A DNA stretch of 24,014 nucleotides from JAKLDO01 sp035354435 (lineage in GTDB: Bacteria; UBP6; UBA1177). Positions 21,522 to 24,014 of this stretch are shown here, one piece after another. The DNA lies in assembly GCA_035354435.1 (NCBI GenBank), contig DAOQAY010000034.1:1-24014 (forward strand). Direction: 5' to 3'. Made by a program: the position numbers and the translations under genes. Under the pieces are notes generated by a model. The model was not told the origin of the DNA. It made no database searches and saw nothing but the letters and a program-made list of their open reading frames with translations. Positions within the stretch are counted from its first letter, which is position 1. The number at the start of each line of letters is the position of its first letter.

Positions 21522-23648
21522 ATGAAAAAAGTACTATCGGCGCTATTGTTTGTTCTGTTCGTTTTTTCAGGTTGCGCAGTGAGCGAACCAAAAAAAGAAG
21601 CAGAAAATTCAGATTCTTTAGCTTCTTGGAATTATCCTCAGGCTAAAAGAGCCGCCGCAGTTGACGAATATTTTGGTGTAAAAGTTGAAGATAACTACCG
21701 CTGGCTTGAAGAAAACGACAATCCGGAAGTAAAAAGCTGGACTGAAGCGCAGAACAGTTTGACTGAAAAGACGATATTCGGCTGGGAACAGTCAAGTAAA
21801 ATTGAAAAAAGGCTCACCGAACTGTGGGATTTCGACAAAATGAACACCCCTGTAAAAAAAGGCGGAAAGATTTTCTACTCGTTCCAGAAAGGTTTGCAGA
21901 ATCAGCCTGTTCTTCTTGTACAGCTTGAAGACGGCACAAAAAAAGAGCTTGTCGATCCTAACACGATAAATGCAGAAGGGACAACCGCAATGGACTGGTG
22001 GTTCGTTTCGCCGACTGGAAAATATATTTCATACGGTTTGAGCGAGAACGGTTCGGAGCAGTCTTTTCTTCATATCCTGAATGTTGAAACTATGGAAAAA
22101 GTTGACGCTCCGATAGATGGTTGCAGATATGCTTCTGTCGGCTGGATGCCTGATGAAAGCGGGTTCTTTTATTCAAGGAAGCTTGACGGCAACAAGCCCG
22201 GAGAGATAGACACAGAGCAGTCAGTCAGATTTCATAAACTCGGAACATCTTCAGAAAATGATGAGATCATTGCCAAAAGCACGCTGAAAGAAGGGATAAT
22301 TGTAAGTGCGATAGACAACGAAGGAAAATGGCTTCTTATTTCTGAATATATGGGTTCAAGCGGAAAGGCGAAACTCGATGTTTACAATATTGCATCAAAG
22401 ACAGTAAAGCCGGTTTTCAATAATTTTGACAATATTTATGAAGGTGAGATCTATAACGGAAATATTTATCTGAAAACCGATAAAGACAACGCTTTGAACT
22501 GGAAAATAATAAAAGTTAACTGTGAAACACTTGCTGTTGAAACTGTAATTCCTGAGAATGAGAAAGATGTTATCGAATTTTTCACAGTTTCTAACGGATC
22601 GCTTCTGATCGCCAAAATGCACGATGTTGCAAGCAGAGTTCTGATCGTTGATCTGAGCGGGAAAAATGAAACTGAAATAAAGCTTCCGGTTCTGGGAAAT
22701 GTTCAGGGACTGTCGGCTGATTCTGAAAAAACAGAGATCTTCATAAGTTTTTCAAGTTTTGCATATCCTCCGGCGATATTTGAGTTTACTAAAGAAAAAG
22801 GTCTTCAGACATTCTGGAAGGCTGATGTGGCAGTAGATGTTAAAGATATTATTACAGAGCAGGTTTTCTATAAATCAAAAGACGGCACTGATGTCCCGAT
22901 GTTCATAATTTATAAAAAAGGACTTGAGAAGAATGGCAGAAACCATACATTTTTAAGAGGTTACGGCGGTTTCAATGTTACTTATCCGATGTATTTTTCA
23001 ACTGTAAACGCAGTATGGCTTGAAACCGGCGGCATAATGGCGATCGCTAATATCAGAGGCGGCGGAGAATACGGCGAAAGATGGCACCGGTCAGGAATGC
23101 TCGATAAAAAGCAGAACTCGTTCGATGATTTTGCCTATGCCATGAAGTATCTGACCGACAACAGATATACAAATCCGGAAAAGCTTGCAATATGGGGCGG
23201 AAGTAACGGCGGACTGCTCACAGGAGCCATGGTTACTCAATATTCCGATCTTTTTAAAGCCGCAGTTGTGGCAGTTCCATTGCTTGATATGCTCAGGTTC
23301 CACAAATTTCTTATTGGCAGATACTGGGTAAGCGAGTACGGCTCAAGCGACGATAAAGCACAGTTTGAATATATTCTGAAATATTCGCCGTACCAGAACA
23401 TCAAAAAGGACGGCAGGTTCCCGGCAGTACTTCTTACCGCAGGAGAACAGGATTCGAGAGTTCACCCCATGCATGCAAAGAAAATGGCGGCGGCACTCCA
23501 GTACGAAAACAAGTCGGATAACCCGATATTCCTGTGGGTCGAAACAAAAGCAGGCCACGGACAAGGCAAATCCAGTACCGCCAGAATCAAAGAATCTGCA
23601 ATGGAACTCGGATTTTTCTTGAAAATGCTCAGCGTTGAAGGGTGGTAG
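21522..23648 (+). CDS. Prolyl oligopeptidase (S9A) lipoprotein
   Basis: A 708-residue peptidase of family S9A that cleaves short peptides after proline. A signal peptide ends in FSGC (Cys18), predicting a lipoprotein, which differs from the cytosolic enzymes of many organisms. The N-terminal part has YPQAKRAAAVDEYFGVKVEDNYRWLE in consecutive segments, as in the family, followed by a beta-propeller. The catalytic triad is Ser561 in GGSNGG, Asp644 in GEQDSRVHP and His679 in AGHGQGKS, closely matching the family spacing (554, 641 and 680 in the pig enzyme). The start is 12 bases after the subtilase stop with AGAGG upstream, so the two peptidases are probably co-expressed and may degrade extracellular or periplasmic proteins stepwise. 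Confidence 0.95.
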   Translation: MKKVLSALLFVLFVFSGCAVSEPKKEAENSDSLASWNYPQAKRAAAVDEYFGVKVEDNYRWLEENDNPEVKSWTEAQNSLTEKTIFGWEQSSKIEKRLTELWDFDKMNTPVKKGGKIFYSFQKGLQNQPVLLVQLEDGTKKELVDPNTINAEGTTAMDWWFVSPTGKYISYGLSENGSEQSFLHILNVETMEKVDAPIDGCRYASVGWMPDESGFFYSRKLDGNKPGEIDTEQSVRFHKLGTSSENDEIIAKSTLKEGIIVSAIDNEGKWLLISEYMGSSGKAKLDVYNIASKTVKPVFNNFDNIYEGEIYNGNIYLKTDKDNALNWKIIKVNCETLAVETVIPENEKDVIEFFTVSNGSLLIAKMHDVASRVLIVDLSGKNETEIKLPVLGNVQGLSADSEKTEIFISFSSFAYPPAIFEFTKEKGLQTFWKADVAVDVKDIITEQVFYKSKDGTDVPMFIIYKKGLEKNGRNHTFLRGYGGFNVTYPMYFSTVNAVWLETGGIMAIANIRGGGEYGERWHRSGMLDKKQNSFDDFAYAMKYLTDNRYTNPEKLAIWGGSNGGLLTGAMVTQYSDLFKAAVVAVPLLDMLRFHKFLIGRYWVSEYGSSDDKAQFEYILKYSPYQNIKKDGRFPAVLLTAGEQDSRVHPMHAKKMAAALQYENKSDNPIFLWVETKAGHGQGKSSTARIKESAMELGFFLKMLSVEGW

Positions 23649-23669
23649 AGAGCTTTATTTTAATCTCTA
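23646..23669 (+). terminator. Weak hairpin after the oligopeptidase gene
   Basis: TAGAGA at 23646-23651 pairs with TCTCTA at 23664-23669 around a 12-base loop, overlapping the stop of the oligopeptidase gene. A short AAAATTTTTA follows. A longer T-run occurs at about 23700-23711. The stem is short and AT-rich, so this is only a possible terminator in the convergent gap. Confidence 0.25.
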
Positions 23670-23728
23670 AAATTTTTACTTGATTCCAGCTTTTTTGCTT
23701 TCTTTTTTTTTGAAGTGTTTTAAATGTC

Positions 23729-24014
23729 TTACAGAAGCGGGTTTTTAAGAAATTCAACAACGCTTTCATGGCTTATTCCTTCAACCGGCTGATGGAGCAG
23801 TTCGTCCATTGACAAAACAGTTTTAGGGAAATGATCTTTTATTTTCATAAGATTACCGAATTCTCTATTATAAACGGTGCTTCCTTTCTCTCCGATAAGA
23901 TATGCAACCTGATAATAATGAAGTTTGTTTCCTTTTCTGGCGACAAAATCGATTTCGACACTATCAATTTTTAAAGTCCTTACTTCAAAACCTCGTCTTT
24001 TGAGTTCTATAAAT
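23729..24014 (-). CDS. C-terminal part of an AAA ATPase with DUF4143 domain (partial)
   Basis: The last 94 residues of a gene that starts beyond the right edge; the stop is TAA at 23729-23731 on the plus-strand numbering. The reading frame gives LKRRGFEVRTLKI, then VEIDFVARKGNKLHYYQVAYLI, EFGNLMKIKDHFPKTVLSMDE and VEGISHESVVEFL. This order of a restriction-fold-like E-x-DFVA strand with QVAY, and the ending IxDxxPKxVLSMD...GI.h..., is what I know from DUF4143 domains of AAA_14-type ATPases. These are abundant, often horizontally exchanged genes of unclear role. It is convergent with the oligopeptidase gene. The ATPase part is outside the window, so Walker motifs could not be checked. Confidence 0.8.
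   Translation of the reverse strand, partial: FIELKRRGFEVRTLKIDSVEIDFVARKGNKLHYYQVAYLIGEKGSTVYNREFGNLMKIKDHFPKTVLSMDELLHQPVEGISHESVVEFLKNPLL

Noticed and set aside
1..24014. Mobile elements, CRISPR arrays, tRNA or rRNA genes
   Set aside because: I saw no transposase or integrase, no regularly spaced direct repeats, no terminal inverted repeats and no tRNA- or rRNA-like conserved segments. This was by eye and short or degenerate copies could be missed.

Overview
The window is a low-GC (by eye roughly 40%), densely coded stretch of a bacterial chromosome, with 21 complete or nearly complete genes and no gene-free stretch longer than about 190 bases. Lipoprotein signals, a DsbA-type protein, a PgpA phosphatase and export signals point to a diderm bacterium. 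Several features recall Myxococcota or other former Deltaproteobacteria: an S6-S18-L9-DnaB gene order without ssb, a DUF1844 protein, a PEGA protein ending in a tryptophan-rich membrane anchor, a multi-domain DsbA lipoprotein, and a secreted subtilase ending in an acidic Asp/Asn-rich tail plus GCSC. The low GC argues against classical myxobacteria. The lineage is an inference from protein features only and was not tested.

Positions 1-6195 (+ strand): the tail of an unseen gene may end at 27, followed by a small lipoprotein (57-686). A promoter-bearing leader then precedes rpsF, rpsR, rplI and dnaB, continuing into an unrecognised membrane-anchored protein. A ThiE/TenI-like gene overlaps thiC, giving a thiamin pyrimidine module.

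Positions 6220-14830 (- strand) form one tightly packed run of nine genes, read from right to left: PEGA/TPR-like membrane protein, a 58-residue protein, DUF1844, inositol-monophosphatase family, EF-G-like GTPase, PgpA, a lipoprotein with three DsbA domains, an isopropylmalate-dehydratase-type small subunit, and a mercaptopyruvate-sulfurtransferase-like rhodanese. Gaps are at most 15 bases, and several genes overlap or abut. A good promoter lies before the first gene.

Positions 15010-23648 (+ strand) start from a divergent promoter. The genes are an RluD-type pseudouridine synthase, a degenerate receiver protein with a PopZ-like C-terminal helix, the YqgF/RuvX nuclease, a CorC-type CNNM/CBS membrane protein, the YggS PLP protein, a secreted subtilase and a prolyl-oligopeptidase lipoprotein. 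At the right edge, on the - strand, is the C-terminal end of a DUF4143-type AAA ATPase.

Most genes are housekeeping or recognisable families. No mobile element, CRISPR array, tRNA or rRNA was seen. The most unusual content is the triple-DsbA lipoprotein with a one-cysteine first domain, the pseudo-receiver/PopZ-like protein, the GCSC C-terminus of the subtilase, and the altered G4 motif of the EF-G paralogue.
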